This document shows, one piece after another, positions 1 to 5,630 of a stretch of DNA of 12,254 nucleotides; the stretch's first letter is position 1, and every line of letters begins with the position of its first letter. The translations under genes and the position numbers were made by a program. The notes under the pieces are model-generated. The model did not search any database and was not told where the DNA came from. It saw only the letters and a program-made list of their open reading frames with translations. The stretch comes from Anaerolineae bacterium (lineage in GTDB: Bacteria > Chloroflexota > Anaerolineae > JAFGEY01): contig JAFGEY010000287.1 of assembly GCA_016931365.1 (NCBI GenBank), forward strand, positions 1-12,254, given 5' to 3'.

Positions 1-204
1 ATGAACGACCTGGCGTCTGAAGTGATGACCGTTGACGAGATGGCCGCCTACCTGCGGCTGCACCCCCTGACGGTGCGCGCGATGGCCTGCAAGGGCGACC
101 TGCCGGTTTTCAAGGTGGGCCGGCAGTGGCGGGCCAAACGCGATCATCTGGATGCGTGGATCAAGAACCGGAGTATGGAGAATATTCGCCAATCGGACGG
201 ATAG
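1..204 (+). CDS. Excisionase-type helix-turn-helix DNA-binding protein, 67 aa
   Basis: This small protein has the layout of an excisionase/MerR-like HTH_17 domain. Residues 8-20 (VMTVDEMAAYLRL) form the first helix and turn, HPLTVRAMACKGDLP the recognition helix and wing entry, and VGRQWRAKRDHLDAWI the usual wing and last helix. Such proteins bind DNA and either assist a site-specific recombinase or act as small transcription regulators. The ATG lies on the first base of the window, so no ribosome site can be judged and a longer start upstream cannot be excluded. No integrase is visible nearby, so it may be an orphan. A decayed relative of the same domain lies at about 6394-6555, on the far side of the AT-rich block. 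The family assignment is firm; the target is unknown. Confidence 0.8.
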   Translation: MNDLASEVMTVDEMAAYLRLHPLTVRAMACKGDLPVFKVGRQWRAKRDHLDAWIKNRSMENIRQSDG

Positions 205-540
205 AACCAAACAACCCAGGCGACCAGATCATTATGCCTATTGATCGCCATTGCCAAAAATCGAACGGTCACTCGCTGGGAAACACGATAATCGAATGCT
301 ACCGCTCACGTGAACGCGATGCGGCAACGCATACAGTAACAACAAACGATCACGGCACTGGCCTATGGTCCCACCGGTCAACGGACCAGCACCGCCGCCC
401 CCGACGACCTCACCGGGCACGGCTCAGCCTGCTAGTGGTTGAAGAAAATAAAAGGGCTGCCAGTTGGCGGCCTTCCAACGCCTTTTTCAAATACTAAAAA
501 CGGATCAGCGATTGCACAAATTGCTGTTTTGAACAATATA
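205..540. other. Intergenic stretch without a convincing gene
   Basis: Open frames exist here on both strands (for example plus 126-497 and minus 238-420), but their translations have no recognisable domain and a biased composition, and the plus one overlaps the HTH gene. The only structure I can support is the hairpin at 451-474 followed by T-rich sequence. This stretch separates the plus-strand HTH gene from the end of the minus-strand sigma/ImmA operon, so it is a convergent intergenic region. Confidence 0.6.
443..487. terminator. Terminator-like hairpin between convergent genes
   Basis: GGCTGCC (455-461) can pair with GGCGGCC (466-472) across a four-base loop, with one G-T wobble on the plus strand. 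Read on the minus strand, the stem has one central mismatch but is followed directly by CTTTTATTTTC, which suits termination of the operon whose last stop is at 541. Read on the plus strand, a TTTTT run follows about 10 bases later. It may serve both directions. Stem strength is moderate. Confidence 0.5.
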
Positions 541-1365
541 TTAGTGCCTACGTCCCAACCAAAAATCATTGTCATCATCAATGTCTTGATCTATCCATAA
601 CAACGTAAGCACAGCATTATACTTGTGCATCAACCAGGATTGCTCCAACACGGTGGCATCATCTCGATATGCCCCTTGTTCAAACCAACTTGAAGCACGA
701 ACACGCTTCGGACTAACTTGCCCAAACTTGTTCTGGAAATGTGCAGCAGCAAGAGTCGTGGAATCCAACTTGGCTTTTACATCAATAAATATTTCCTGTC
801 GCCTAAACTCTTTGCTGCCATAAAACCACTTGATATAACCGTCCTGTGAAAAAACCAGCGCACAAGCTTCTTCGCAGAATGTAAGATAACGAATTCCTGT
901 CGCTGTCAAAGACACATCAAAGGTGTTTGCCAAGTGCGCGACAAAATCAAGTGAGGGATCTTTGTCTTGACATCGAGGAGCAAAGAAACGTTCCGGCAAA
1001 AGAAGAGCTGCCGCAAACTCGTTCGCTTCGTGCTCCAGTGCTGCATCAGGTTTTTGCCTCCCCCAGCTATCAATATCTTGACTTGTACATATCATCACGC
1101 GACTGCGATGACGATGCATCTCAAAATGACCCAATTCGTGAGCAACACTGAATCTTTGACGGTGTGAGTCAACTATCAAGCTCGATACTGTTATGACAGC
1201 TTCTTGCCCCCAAACAGCAAGCCTAGCTTCAGCGCCACTCAAAGGTTTATACACAACAGTAGCACCTCTTGCCTGTGCAATCAGATCGAGAAGTTGCAGA
1301 TCCTGAGGACCTGCAACTTTCAATTCATCTAGCACGCGTTCAGCAGCTCGTTGCGGTAACGCCAT
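541..1365 (-). CDS. ImmA/IrrE-family metallo-endopeptidase, 274 aa
   Basis: The protein carries the zinc-peptidase signature HELGH at residues 76-80 (context SVAHELGHFEMHRH). About 33 residues later comes EHEANEFAAALLLP (111-124), where a Glu, probably E113, is the expected third zinc ligand. This is the ImmA/IrrE (DUF955) layout. Characterised members (ImmA of ICEBs1, IrrE/PprI of Deinococcus) cleave a repressor in response to a signal. No N-terminal HTH is present, so its target is likely another protein, and the genes encoded just upstream are the natural candidates. The long C-terminal half (about 140-274) is not recognised and could hold a sensor domain. The gene is last in a three-gene minus-strand operon, starting only two bases after the stop of the 143-aa gene. 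It has no strong ribosome site of its own, which suggests translational coupling. Confidence 0.88.
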   Translation of the reverse strand: MALPQRAAERVLDELKVAGPQDLQLLDLIAQARGATVVYKPLSGAEARLAVWGQEAVITVSSLIVDSHRQRFSVAHELGHFEMHRHRSRVMICTSQDIDSWGRQKPDAALEHEANEFAAALLLPERFFAPRCQDKDPSLDFVAHLANTFDVSLTATGIRYLTFCEEACALVFSQDGYIKWFYGSKEFRRQEIFIDVKAKLDSTTLAAAHFQNKFGQVSPKRVRASSWFEQGAYRDDATVLEQSWLMHKYNAVLTLLWIDQDIDDDNDFWLGRRH

Positions 1366-1367
1366 AT

Positions 1368-1799
1368 CTACTCGTCATTCTCCTGTTGCTGTTTTGACTC
1401 CAAATACTTGAGTTCAGTTAGCAACTCAACCAGATCCTCGTCTGTCTGTTCTTCAGGATTACGGTAAGCAAATGCCATTTGCCCCCCAGGTTGTGGCATC
1501 AACCGTTTGATAGCAGCTATGATATCCGCTCGATTGGGAAAGATTGCCCTTGTTGCCTTGGCGATTCGCTCGCGCTCTTGTTCCAACTTGTTTGCCTGAT
1601 TCCGCCAATTCAGTGGTGAGTCTGCAATTGCACGGTCGACAACCGCTCGTGTCCTTATCCTCACCTGATTGGGATCAAGCCCAGCCTCTCGAAGTACAAC
1701 ATCTACCTCTTCTTGAGTCTCCAATTCAGTTTCATCAAACAGATCGGCAAAGGCTCGAACTAGATCTTCACTTGTCTCAACTCTCCTCCGCCTTTTCAC
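1368..1799 (-). CDS. Conserved-looking 143-aa protein of unknown function, GTG start
   Basis: I do not recognise a named family. The protein is soluble, highly charged and predicted helical. A basic N-terminus (KRRRRVE) leads into an acidic helical segment (about 10-40, EEVDVVLREAGLDP). A region around 60-83 reads SPLNWRNQANKLEQERERIA and looks coiled-coil-like, and the tail is acidic and glutamine-rich. There is no membrane segment or cysteine pair. The start is GTG, overlapping the stop of the sigma-like gene by four bases (GTGA) and preceded by AAGGGGG. It sits between a sigma-like gene and an ImmA-type protease gene, so it could be an anti-sigma or adaptor protein and a protease substrate. 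That role is inference only. Confidence 0.75.
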   Translation of the reverse strand: MKRRRRVETSEDLVRAFADLFDETELETQEEVDVVLREAGLDPNQVRIRTRAVVDRAIADSPLNWRNQANKLEQERERIAKATRAIFPNRADIIAAIKRLMPQPGGQMAFAYRNPEEQTDEDLVELLTELKYLESKQQQENDE

Positions 1800-2431
1800 T
1801 CTTGTGCCCCCTTCATTAGTTTATCAACTCGTCGCCGTAGCCTCTTCAATTGATTGTATACATCTTGAACAGGAATGCCGAGTTCCTCGGCCAAGTGCCT
1901 TGCTTTGGGTTCGCAACCATCGCAAATCACGTCTAGTATTCGCTCAAGTTCTGTATCTCCATCTATGGCTTGAACTAAAACACTCTCTCTATACCGTATT
2001 GCCTCCTCTGTCAATACAAGCTTTTCTGGATCAGCGGTATTCTTGACGGCGGCGGCATCAAAGCGATATGCTTGATATTCAATCTGATCCGTTAATTGTT
2101 CGCCATCATCATTTTCCAAGATCGCAACCTCATGTTTGTTAGGCGCAGAATGACACAAATGGTTGATGAGACTTGGTAACTGCTGCTTTAGCCAACGTAC
2201 CAAATCTATTTTGTTTGGATCCCATTGTCGCTCGCCACTGAGAGTTCTAGCGATCAATTCTTGAACCACATCTTCAATCATATTCCCCGATGGCAAATTT
2301 CCATTTCCGTGACGCCACCAGTAACGCTCCGCATACCTTATTCCAAATGCCACCAGTTTCGGGCCAATAGTTTCCCAATCCTGTTTCAGTAACAATTTAT
2401 AAGTCTCTAGATCCAAAGCAATCCCCTCCAT
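1796..2431 (-). CDS. Sigma-70-like (ECF-type) transcription factor, 211 aa
   Basis: Residues about 51-92 (MIEDVVQELIARTLSGERQWDP, then VRWLKQQLPSLINHL) resemble region 2 of small sigma factors, with the usual DxVQE core followed by a WLK...INHL helix. The C-terminal part (about 158-208) ends in a region-4-like helix-turn-helix: KARHLAEELGIPVQDVYNQL followed by the basic KRLRRRV. The length fits an ECF-like sigma. It would direct RNA polymerase to a dedicated promoter set. It is first in the operon with the 143-aa gene (GTGA overlap) and the ImmA peptidase. The ATG is preceded by GAGGG at suitable spacing; a TTG five codons downstream, preceded by GGAGGGG, is an alternative start. The gene starts directly below a symmetric promoter region lacking a standard -35, which would fit autoregulation. 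It could instead be a sigma-derived DNA-binding regulator. Confidence 0.72.
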   Translation of the reverse strand: MEGIALDLETYKLLLKQDWETIGPKLVAFGIRYAERYWWRHGNGNLPSGNMIEDVVQELIARTLSGERQWDPNKIDLVRWLKQQLPSLINHLCHSAPNKHEVAILENDDGEQLTDQIEYQAYRFDAAAVKNTADPEKLVLTEEAIRYRESVLVQAIDGDTELERILDVICDGCEPKARHLAEELGIPVQDVYNQLKRLRRRVDKLMKGAQE

Positions 2432-2440
2432 AGTGGTAAT

Positions 2441-2530
2441 CCCTCATATACTATATTACCGGTTTCAACCACTTTTTCGCCATAAATATGGCAAAAAATC
2501 CTTCCAACTCGGTAATATATACTAGGGACA
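2441..2530. promoter_or_regulatory. Mirror-image divergent promoter/operator region
   Basis: The region is an extended dyad centred between 2485 and 2486. The centre is a 26-bp palindrome at 2473-2498 (TTTTT-C-GCCATA and its complement, one mismatch). Farther out, GGTAATATA at 2511-2519 faces its exact complement at 2452-2460. Read outward, each strand has ATGGC(G/A)AAAAA, then 11 bases, then CGGTAATATA, followed by a -10-like TATAGT (minus) or TATACT (plus). No TTGACA-like -35 stands at 17 bp from either. This fits two divergent promoters sharing a non-standard sigma or activator signature. The minus one reads into the sigma/ImmA operon with a very short leader; the plus one reads toward the repeats and the 39-aa gene. 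The symmetry is seen; promoter function is inferred. Confidence 0.6.
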
Positions 2531-2596
2531 CCAAAATTGCACTGAAAATCTCGAAATTTTGATCAGGCATTTATTAGTGTCTATTCAATATGTGTA

Positions 2597-2638
2597 GCCC
2601 ATCAAGACATCGAAGAAAACCGGAGCCCCTTGATGGGC
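2597..2638 (+). repeat. 10-bp perfect inverted repeat containing repeat copy A
   Basis: GCCCATCAAG (2597-2606) is followed by its exact complement CTTGATGGGC (2629-2638). Copy A of the 19-bp motif begins inside the left arm. As RNA this would form a hairpin with a 22-base loop; as DNA it is a spaced operator-like dyad. Confidence 0.6.
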
Positions 2639-2829
2639 AAACGCGCCATCAGCACATCGAAGAATGATGAACAGAGCGAATACCCCAAGATGTGGCGTTT
2701 CCTGACAAAATCGAGCCTTGATAGCCAGATATAGTGGCTGTTTTCTCGATGTTCTAATGGTTGCTGAGTCACATGCTTCTTCGATGTCTTGATGGTTCAG
2801 CCCATTAGCTTTCTACGATGTGCTGATGG
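2599..2829. repeat. Cluster of five 19-bp motif copies (consensus CCATCARNACATCGAAGAA)
   Basis: The copies are A 2599-2617 (+, CCATCAAGACATCGAAGAA), B 2646-2664 (+, CCATCAGCACATCGAAGAA), C 2742-2760 (-, CCATTAGAACATCGAGAAA), D 2777-2795 (-, identical to A) and E 2811-2829 (-, CCATCAGCACATCGTAGAA). A and D are a perfect 19-bp inverted pair and B and E differ at one base, so the set is roughly A,B facing D,E with the weaker C between. Starts lie 47 bp apart for A/B and about 35 bp apart for C/D/E. The spacing is not constant enough for a CRISPR array. Additional hairpins lie within, for example AGCCA/TGGCT at 2723-2739 and GCCCATTAG/CTGATGGGC at 2800-2831. Likely roles are binding sites for a DNA-binding protein or recombinase, or pieces of a structured RNA. 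No coding frame spans the region convincingly. Confidence 0.7.
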
Positions 2830-2847
2830 GCGACAAATATGATCCAC

Positions 2848-2875
2848 CTTGGGGCGTTCGATAGTGTGCTATCCA
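2848..2875 (+). other. Bulged hairpin ahead of the 39-aa gene
   Basis: CTTGG near 2848 can pair with CCAAG near 2875. Nested within is GATAG-TGTG-CTATC. It lies about 40 bases upstream of the start codon of the 39-aa gene and could shape its leader. It is short and could be fortuitous. Confidence 0.3.
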
Positions 2876-2911
2876 AGATACATATCTACACTGAAACGGA
2901 GGTGAGGAAAA

Positions 2912-3031
2912 ATGGCAAAAACTGGTAAAGACAAGAAAATTGTGCCTGTTAAGCCGTACAAACGTAAACCGCCTGGCGGCGAGCGAAAAACAGTACCTGT
3001 AAAGCGACATCGTCGCTCAACGCCGAATTGA
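2912..3031 (+). CDS. Very basic 39-aa small protein
   Basis: The ATG at 2912 follows a very strong ribosome site, GGAGGTGAGG, at about 2899-2908, which is the main reason to believe the gene. The protein is dominated by Lys, Arg, Pro and Val and contains an internal duplication: VPVKPYKR at 11-18 and VPVKRHRR at 28-35, separated by a proline/glycine linker (KPPGGE). It has no membrane segment and no cysteines, so it does not look like a hydrophobic type I toxin. Its charge suggests nucleic-acid or ribosome binding, but I recognise no family and assign no function. It is followed by two hairpins, one overlapping the stop and one a strong terminator, so it is a complete small transcription unit. 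It lies just downstream of the 19-bp repeat cluster. Confidence 0.65.
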   Translation: MAKTGKDKKIVPVKPYKRKPPGGERKTVPVKRHRRSTPN

Positions 3032-3048
3032 TCAACGCAACGTTGATC
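3030..3048 (+). other. Perfect 8-bp hairpin overlapping the stop of the 39-aa gene
   Basis: GATCAACG (3030-3037) pairs with CGTTGATC (3041-3048) across a three-base loop. It shares bases with the TGA stop codon and lies five bases before the larger terminator stem, so it may stabilise the 3' end of the mRNA. Confidence 0.5.
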
Positions 3049-3052
3049 GCCA

Positions 3053-3089
3053 AATAAACAGCCTACTTGGATCAAGTAGGCCGTTTATT
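3053..3089 (+). terminator. Strong intrinsic terminator after the 39-aa gene
   Basis: AATAAAC (3053-3059), one mismatch, then GCCTACTTG (3061-3069) pair with CAAGTAGGC (3073-3081), one mismatch, and GTTTATT (3083-3089) across the loop GAT. This gives about 16 base pairs. The A-rich left foot and T-rich right foot make it usable in both directions. Confidence 0.8.
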
Positions 3090-3173
3090 CATTCTAGACC
3101 TACTTCTATCTGAATAAGCCATATTCCGATATCGAAGAACATGTGGTCTATACTACATATAGTGTTTTTTTGT

Positions 3174-3202
3174 TTGACTTTTTCTATATCTAGTAGTATA
3201 AT
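3174..3202 (+). promoter_or_regulatory. Sigma70-like promoter TTGACT-17-TATAAT
   Basis: TTGACT at 3174-3179 and TATAAT at 3197-3202 are separated by exactly 17 bp in an AT-rich stretch, predicting a start near 3208. The first gene downstream with a ribosome site is the 41-aa zinc-ribbon gene at 3480, giving a leader of about 270 nt. Bases 3206-3215 (GTGCCAGGGC) could pair with GCCCT...TGGCAC at 3246-3260, an alternative to the hairpin annotated there. Confidence 0.7.
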
Positions 3203-3239
3203 GTTGTGCCAGGGCGAAAAGTGAACTGCCGTATTAATG

Positions 3240-3267
3240 AAAAAAGCCCTGTGATGGCACACAGGGC
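3240..3267 (-). terminator. Minus-strand intrinsic terminator
   Basis: GCCCTGTG (3246-3253) and CACAGGGC (3260-3267) form a perfect 8-bp stem with a six-base loop. On the minus strand the stem is followed by six T's (A's at 3240-3245 on the plus strand). There is no T run on the plus side, so the orientation is minus. Confidence 0.75.
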
Positions 3268-3308
3268 AAACAATGTTTGAAAATTGATAAATTACTGCAC
3301 ATCAGAAT
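3240..3308 (-). ncRNA. Candidate antisense small RNA of about 70 nt
   Basis: A minus-strand promoter (3315-3343) and a minus-strand intrinsic terminator (3240-3267) define a short transcript from about 3308 to 3240. It would be fully complementary to the leader of the plus transcript starting near 3208. It contains a small hairpin (CAAAC/GTTTG at 3267-3279) and the terminator stem. No start codon with a ribosome site lies inside it. This is a prediction from signals only. It could act as a cis-antisense regulator of the 41-aa gene or as a free small RNA. Confidence 0.5.
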
Positions 3309-3314
3309 GTGTGT

Positions 3315-3343
3315 AATATATCACACCTCCACAAACCTGTCAA
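3315..3343 (-). promoter_or_regulatory. Sigma70-like promoter TTGACA-17-TATATT, minus strand
   Basis: The complement of TGTCAA at 3338-3343 is a perfect TTGACA. The complement of AATATA at 3315-3320 is TATATT, with a 17-bp spacer. It faces the plus-strand promoter at 3174-3202, and its transcript would stop at the terminator at 3240-3267. Confidence 0.65.
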
Positions 3344-3412
3344 ACCAGTTGATGGGTTTGAGGCAAACAGTACATTTCATGACACACTGCGCAGATTCAT
3401 TTTTCAATCCGG

Positions 3413-3646
3413 GAAGATGGATCGGTATTTTGTGCAAATGTATTACTGTCTGCAACATCAATGTAGGAGGTATAGCACAATGCGAAAAATTCGTATTCGT
3501 CCCCCAAAAGTGACATTTACAGTTACTTGCACTTGCGGACGACGCTTTACAGTTCGCGCCGGACAAACACGACGTTGTGTCTGCGGCAACGTATTTCGTT
3601 TTTAACCACTAGTCAGTAATTTGTGACCTAAAGCCGATCCATCTTC
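3413..3646. repeat. 13-bp perfect inverted repeat bracketing the 41-aa gene
   Basis: GAAGATGGATCGG (3413-3425) and its exact complement CCGATCCATCTTC (3634-3646) flank the zinc-ribbon gene. In RNA the pairing could extend by G-U pairs at each end. It may fold the mRNA around the ORF or mark the ends of a small mobile cassette. No target duplication is evident. Confidence 0.55.
3480..3605 (+). CDS. Small CxC/CxC zinc-ribbon-like protein, 41 aa
   Basis: The ATG at 3480 follows AGGAGG at about 3465-3470, a near-ideal ribosome site, so I choose it over the 98-residue in-frame extension from 3309, whose extra part has no recognisable domain. The protein has two zinc-knuckle-like pairs, C17-T-C19-G and C33-V-C35-G, separated by 13 residues. 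The frame around them is basic and beta-rich (VTFTVTCTCGRRFTV and RRCVCGNVFRF). This is the arrangement of a minimal zinc ribbon, probably binding one zinc ion. Its basic charge suggests nucleic-acid contact. The leader is long and crossed by a candidate antisense RNA. It could be a translational regulator or a partner of a larger complex; I do not recognise a characterised family. Confidence 0.68.
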   Translation: MRKIRIRPPKVTFTVTCTCGRRFTVRAGQTRRCVCGNVFRF

Positions 3647-3684
3647 TTTATCCACTTGTGTTTGCAATTTAACAATCAAGAACT

Positions 3685-3688
3685 AACC
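3685..3688. repeat. Target-site duplication AACC, left copy
   Basis: AACC directly abuts the left terminal inverted repeat of the insertion sequence. The same four bases follow the right terminus at 5651-5654. Confidence 0.8.
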
Positions 3689-3706
3689 ACTCGGCGTTCG
3701 CTCAAA
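3689..3706 (+). repeat. Left terminal inverted repeat of the IS
   Basis: Eighteen bases, ACTCGGCGTTCGCTCAAA, identical to the complement of 5633-5650. Confidence 0.9.
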
Positions 3707-3857
3707 TTTTTGTGAAAAGGCCAGATTAGGACTGACACATCGGCAAGCACGAAAATGAGACGTACAGGCAGTAATCAGTCTGATGTATAGCGTTAATATT
3801 AATATATTTTAGTTCATTAACAATCGCATACAGGCAATAGACACACTTTCCCCTGGG

Positions 3858-5594
3858 TCAACCAACCTGCAAGTCAGTGTACAAAGAACGAGGCAAGCCC
3901 AACAGGGTCAAAATGCGCTCCTGCACGGATGATAACTGGGTCAGATAGCAGCGGATCCTTGCTTCTGAGGGAATGATCAGCAGGTTGATATTCTCAAACG
4001 CTTTGAGCATGCGTTCTGTCGTCGGGCGAGTTGTGCCGCGCTTGGGATTGCCCCGGTAGATGCCGGTCAATTCGGTGTTTTCTTGCGCCAGAGCTTGCTG
4101 CGCCTGGTAGTCTCCGAGCGCGAGCAAACGGGCCCCAATCGTGAGCAGATGAAAAAGGCCCAGAGCGTGATCATCCCGTTGCACATAGACGGGGGTGATG
4201 GAAAGAATATGCCCCTGCAAACGGCGGAACACATTTTCGACCAGATATTGGTCGCGGTAGGTCAGTACCGACTGAGACAAATCGAGTTCCTGCGGCGGTG
4301 CATTGGTGACGTAAATGCGCCAGCCTGCTTTGAATTCGGCTTCGGCGATGGCTTCTTGGTTGCGGGTCACCGTCAGTTGATAGCGCACCTTGCGCTCCAC
4401 ACGGCTGGGGTTGCCCTTGTAGCCGCGGATGTGCCGTTCTTGCACCTGGCATTTGCAGGTGGTGTGGAAAAGACCTTCAACCCGGTACTTGGTCTCAATC
4501 TGCTTGATCGCGGATTTCAGGCTGGCTTGGTCTATGAACTGACGTTTTCCCCGCTGCCGTGCCGGGGTCAAAGCACGCAAAGCCGCCTCTGCTTTGTCCA
4601 GTCGACGATGTAATCCATCCTGTATCGTTTCTTGATAACTGAGAGAGCGAATGACCAGCAAGCGCTCAGTCCAGTTCACGGTCTTTCCAGCCACAATGGC
4701 CGTGCGCGGTCGGCTGACCTCGAATCCGTAGGCAATCGCCAGGTCGGGGTCGGGCGCACAGCCATCGCTAGGGATGTCTTCAGGCAAAAAGATGCGCGTA
4801 GCTTCTTCTTCTCGACCTTGCCAGGGCTGGAGCAGGTCGTCGAGCAGGCTGGGTTCAGCTTTCAAAAAAGCCAATGGCGACAGGTAATAGTCGCCGCCTT
4901 GGACAATCACGGCTCTTGTTTCCGACGCGCTCATCTTACAGTCGCCCACGATCAATAACCCCTGTTGTTTGATGGTTTGTTTCATCCGTCGATAGCAGGG
5001 CACGTACAACGGGTCGTCTGCCCGGTCCCCAGCGACAACATCAGCAACCAGGACCAAACCCAGCGGATCTAGACTGGCCAGCATCATTTTGAACTGTGTC
5101 TCGTACTGACCCTGTTTCGCTTTGCCCACTTGAAACAGGGTGTGTTGTGTCGGATCATGCGCTACGCTGCCCACCGTCGCATCCAGACGAACCACTTTGT
5201 GTTGGTTCAGATCATAGACGCGCATCAGCGTCGCGCTCAATTGGGCTTCAATGGCCGTCCACGTTTCTCGCTCGTGCAGATAGAACAGGCACCGGGCCAA
5301 TCGGTCGTCGGTAAAGTCTAGCTCGCACACCGCTTGTCCCGTCAATTGACGCAGCACATGCTGGTGTCTTCCAACCCAGGCTTGCACGGGCTCCATAATG
5401 TGCTGACACTCGCTCAGGATGTGCATCAGCCAGATGGTGATCACCCAACCCGGACTCAGTCCCTGCCAGTTTCCATGGGGAATGACCACCTTGTCTATGA
5501 TCGCTTGTATGCGCATTTGTTGTAAAAGACCAAAGATGACCGGCAGGTCATCCACTCGTTCGATTTGCGCTTGGATTCCTTGTATGTTTAGCAT
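3858..5594 (-). CDS. IS4-superfamily DDE transposase with N-terminal DUF4277, 578 aa
   Basis: The N-terminus (about 1-115, IERVDDLPVIFGLLQQMRI to TDDRLARCLFYLHE) is the DUF4277-type domain found in IS1634-like transposases. The catalytic RNase H-like domain follows. The likely metal-binding acids are D138 (VRLDATVGS), D218 (IVGDCKMSA) and E453 (YLVENVFRRLQG). The spacing of more than 200 residues between the last two reflects the beta-strand insertion usual in the IS4 superfamily. It cuts and joins the element's terminal inverted repeats. The reading frame is complete, with no frameshift. The ATG sits only eight bases after a TATACT box, so the mRNA may be leaderless. The gene is antisense to the small genes on its left and on the same strand as the interrupted gene on its right. 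Confidence 0.92.
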   Translation of the reverse strand: MLNIQGIQAQIERVDDLPVIFGLLQQMRIQAIIDKVVIPHGNWQGLSPGWVITIWLMHILSECQHIMEPVQAWVGRHQHVLRQLTGQAVCELDFTDDRLARCLFYLHERETWTAIEAQLSATLMRVYDLNQHKVVRLDATVGSVAHDPTQHTLFQVGKAKQGQYETQFKMMLASLDPLGLVLVADVVAGDRADDPLYVPCYRRMKQTIKQQGLLIVGDCKMSASETRAVIVQGGDYYLSPLAFLKAEPSLLDDLLQPWQGREEEATRIFLPEDIPSDGCAPDPDLAIAYGFEVSRPRTAIVAGKTVNWTERLLVIRSLSYQETIQDGLHRRLDKAEAALRALTPARQRGKRQFIDQASLKSAIKQIETKYRVEGLFHTTCKCQVQERHIRGYKGNPSRVERKVRYQLTVTRNQEAIAEAEFKAGWRIYVTNAPPQELDLSQSVLTYRDQYLVENVFRRLQGHILSITPVYVQRDDHALGLFHLLTIGARLLALGDYQAQQALAQENTELTGIYRGNPKRGTTRPTTERMLKAFENINLLIIPSEARIRCYLTQLSSVQERILTLLGLPRSLYTDLQVG

Positions 5595-5602
5595 AATCGA
5601 AG

Positions 5603-5630
5603 AGTATAGAAAATTCCGTTTTTAAATCAA
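5603..5630 (-). promoter_or_regulatory. Transposase promoter TTGATT-16-TATACT in the right IS end
   Basis: On the minus strand, TTGATT (5625-5630) and TATACT (5603-5608) are separated by 16 bp, just inside the right terminal repeat. The transposase ATG begins eight bases later, so transcription would start at or next to the start codon. Confidence 0.6.

Noticed and set aside
126..497. 123-codon plus-strand frame after the first HTH gene
   Set aside because: It overlaps the HTH gene, has no domain or ribosome site, and its composition looks like random translation.
2599..2829. CRISPR array
   Set aside because: The 19-bp copies vary in orientation and in spacing (34-96 bp between starts) and are too short and too diverged.
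2813..3075. Two minus-strand frames opposite the 39-aa gene (2813-3010 and 2869-3075)
   Set aside because: Neither has a convincing ribosome site or domain. The plus-strand small gene has a strong ribosome site and a terminator.
3206..3260. Riboswitch in the leader of the zinc-ribbon gene
   Set aside because: Alternative pairings are possible, but no known aptamer pattern is recognisable and the hairpin lacks a plus-strand T run. It is kept only as a remark under the antisense locus.
3309..3479. In-frame N-terminal extension of the 41-aa zinc-ribbon gene
   Set aside because: The extra residues show no domain, and a near-ideal ribosome site directly precedes the internal ATG at 3480.
4083..4613. 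176-codon plus-strand frame inside the IS
   Set aside because: Antisense to the transposase, without a domain or ribosome site.
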